A DNA stretch of 5,746 nucleotides, from contig USPU01000052.1 of NCBI GenBank assembly GCA_900556745.1, positions 1 through 5,746 of the forward strand. Direction: 5' to 3'. Positions 4,748 through 5,746 of the stretch are shown piece after piece. Numbering within the stretch: the first letter of the stretch is position 1; each line of letters begins with the position of its first letter. The position numbers and the translations under genes are program-made. The notes under the pieces were generated by a model. That model worked only from the letters and a program-made list of their open reading frames with translations, was not told the origin of the DNA and made no database searches. This DNA is from an uncultured Veillonellaceae bacterium (GTDB lineage Bacteria > Bacillota > Negativicutes > Veillonellales > Negativicoccaceae).

Positions 4748-5746
4748 ATGACACCTTTTGTACATCTGCATACGCACACGGAGTACAGTTTGTTTGATGG
4801 GATCAGTCGCATCAAAGACTTGGTCGCTTACGTCAAAGAACTTGGTCAGGAGGCGCTGGCCATCACCGACCATGGCGTTATGTACGGTGCAGTTTATTTG
4901 TATAAAGAAACCTTAAAGCAGGGGATCAAGCCGATTATTGGGTGTGAAGTATACGTGACCGAGCGGGAGCTCGGTGCGCAGGATTTAGGCGGCAAAGAGA
5001 AGCTGCGTCATCTGATTTTGTTGGCGGAAACCAATGAAGGTTATCGTAACTTGTCAAAGCTCGATACGATAGCCAACACGGTCGGATATTGGCGTAAACC
5101 TCGTGTGAACCGCGCAGCGATTGCACAATATGCCGACGGCTTGATTGCGCTGTCCGCATGCATTAACGGTGAGTTGCCGCAAGCATTGCTGGCCGGCGAC
5201 GAAGCAAAGGCACGGGAAATCATCGAATGGTATATTCAAACATTCGGTCGTGAAAATTATTTTATTGAATTACAGGATCACGGATTACCGGAAGAAAAAG
5301 CCGTACGTGAACCGTTGATCGCATTGGCACGGGAGTACGGAGTCGGTCTAGTGGCGACCAATGATTTCCACTATATTCGACGGGAAGATGCCGGTGCCCA
5401 AAACGTGCGCCTTTGTATTTCTACTGGACAGACGTTAGATAATCAGACATTTAAGTTTGCCAATGACGAGTACTATTGTAAGTCCGGCGATGAGATGGCG
5501 TCGCTTTTTTCCGACGTTCCCGAAGCTCTCAGCAATACGGTGGCTATCGCGGAGCGTTGCCAAGTCGATTTTATATTCGGTGAGCATCACTTGCCCGCGT
5601 TCCAGGTGCCGGAAGGATTTATCGCGCAAACATATCTGCGCAAATTATGTGAAGAAGCACTTCCAAAGCGTTATGACGTCATCAGAAATGAAGTCAGAGA
5701 ACGGTTGGAATATGAACTTGGAATCATTGAAAGCATGGGGTTCAGT
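4748..5746 (+). CDS. dnaE: DNA polymerase III subunit alpha, DnaE type, partial: N-terminal 333 residues
   Basis: The frame stays open to the window edge. DnaE is the replicative polymerase catalytic subunit, normally about 1,100 residues, so roughly the first third is present. It begins directly with the PHP domain (HLHTHTEYSLFDG, 6-18), as in DnaE; no OB-fold or exonuclease insertion precedes it, which excludes PolC. Likely PHP metal ligands are retained: His6, His8, Asp17, His42 of ITDHG, Glu67 of GCEVY, and Asp206/His208 of TNDFHY. The PHP domain may therefore still bind metal, unlike the degenerate E. coli form. KPRV (about 117-120), SACINGELP, and the link into the palm (ERLEYELGIIESMGF at the edge) are family-typical. 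The polymerase catalytic aspartates lie beyond the window. GGAGG 5 bases upstream supports the ATG. It is probably cotranscribed with the upstream kinase. Confidence 0.97.
   Translation, partial: MTPFVHLHTHTEYSLFDGISRIKDLVAYVKELGQEALAITDHGVMYGAVYLYKETLKQGIKPIIGCEVYVTERELGAQDLGGKEKLRHLILLAETNEGYRNLSKLDTIANTVGYWRKPRVNRAAIAQYADGLIALSACINGELPQALLAGDEAKAREIIEWYIQTFGRENYFIELQDHGLPEEKAVREPLIALAREYGVGLVATNDFHYIRREDAGAQNVRLCISTGQTLDNQTFKFANDEYYCKSGDEMASLFSDVPEALSNTVAIAERCQVDFIFGEHHLPAFQVPEGFIAQTYLRKLCEEALPKRYDVIRNEVRERLEYELGIIESMGFS

Overview
The window looks like a mid-GC Firmicute chromosome. A Negativicutes-type host (Megasphaera, Dialister or Veillonella relatives) is my best guess, but it rests only on gene content and on strong Shine-Dalgarno and sigma-A-like promoter signals; no rRNA or other taxonomic marker is present. 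It is almost fully coding. The only sizeable non-coding stretch is the 165-base divergent spacer at 2889-3053. I see no tRNA, rRNA, CRISPR, insertion sequence or intrinsic terminator, and both transcription units run out of the window.

Left half, minus strand (2888 down to 1): a tightly packed four-gene operon. In transcription order it holds a small MaoC/FabZ-type hotdog protein (2888-2352), the biotin transporter S-component BioY (2374-1853), a thiolase (1851-721), and the N-terminal 242 residues of an AMP-forming acyl-CoA ligase (728 to the window edge). Junctions are a 23-base overlap, a 1-base gap and an 8-base overlap, so translation is probably coupled. A near-consensus promoter (TTGACT, 17 bases, TATAAT) precedes the operon. 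Its -35 box lies inside a BirA-operator-like inverted repeat (2933-2964), so the operon is probably repressed when biotin is plentiful. The thiolase, ligase and bioY grouping recalls the Bacillus subtilis yhfS, yhfT and yhfU (bioY) cluster. The hotdog dehydratase-like gene is an addition. Together they look like biotin uptake plus an uncharacterised acyl-CoA module, possibly for making or salvaging a pimelate-type precursor.

Right half, plus strand (3054 to 5746): a long nucleoside/uridine-kinase-family protein with a threonyl-tRNA-synthetase-like N-terminus (TGS plus a degenerate second domain), followed 23 bases later by the first 333 codons of dnaE, the DNA polymerase III alpha subunit. 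These two probably share a transcript starting from an extended -10 promoter in the same spacer.

Most notable points: the biotin-linked acyl-CoA operon with its candidate operator; the thiolase's loss of the normally conserved second catalytic cysteine, exactly at a GCCGGC tandem repeat; and the kinase's ThrRS-like domain, which has lost all four zinc-ligand positions.
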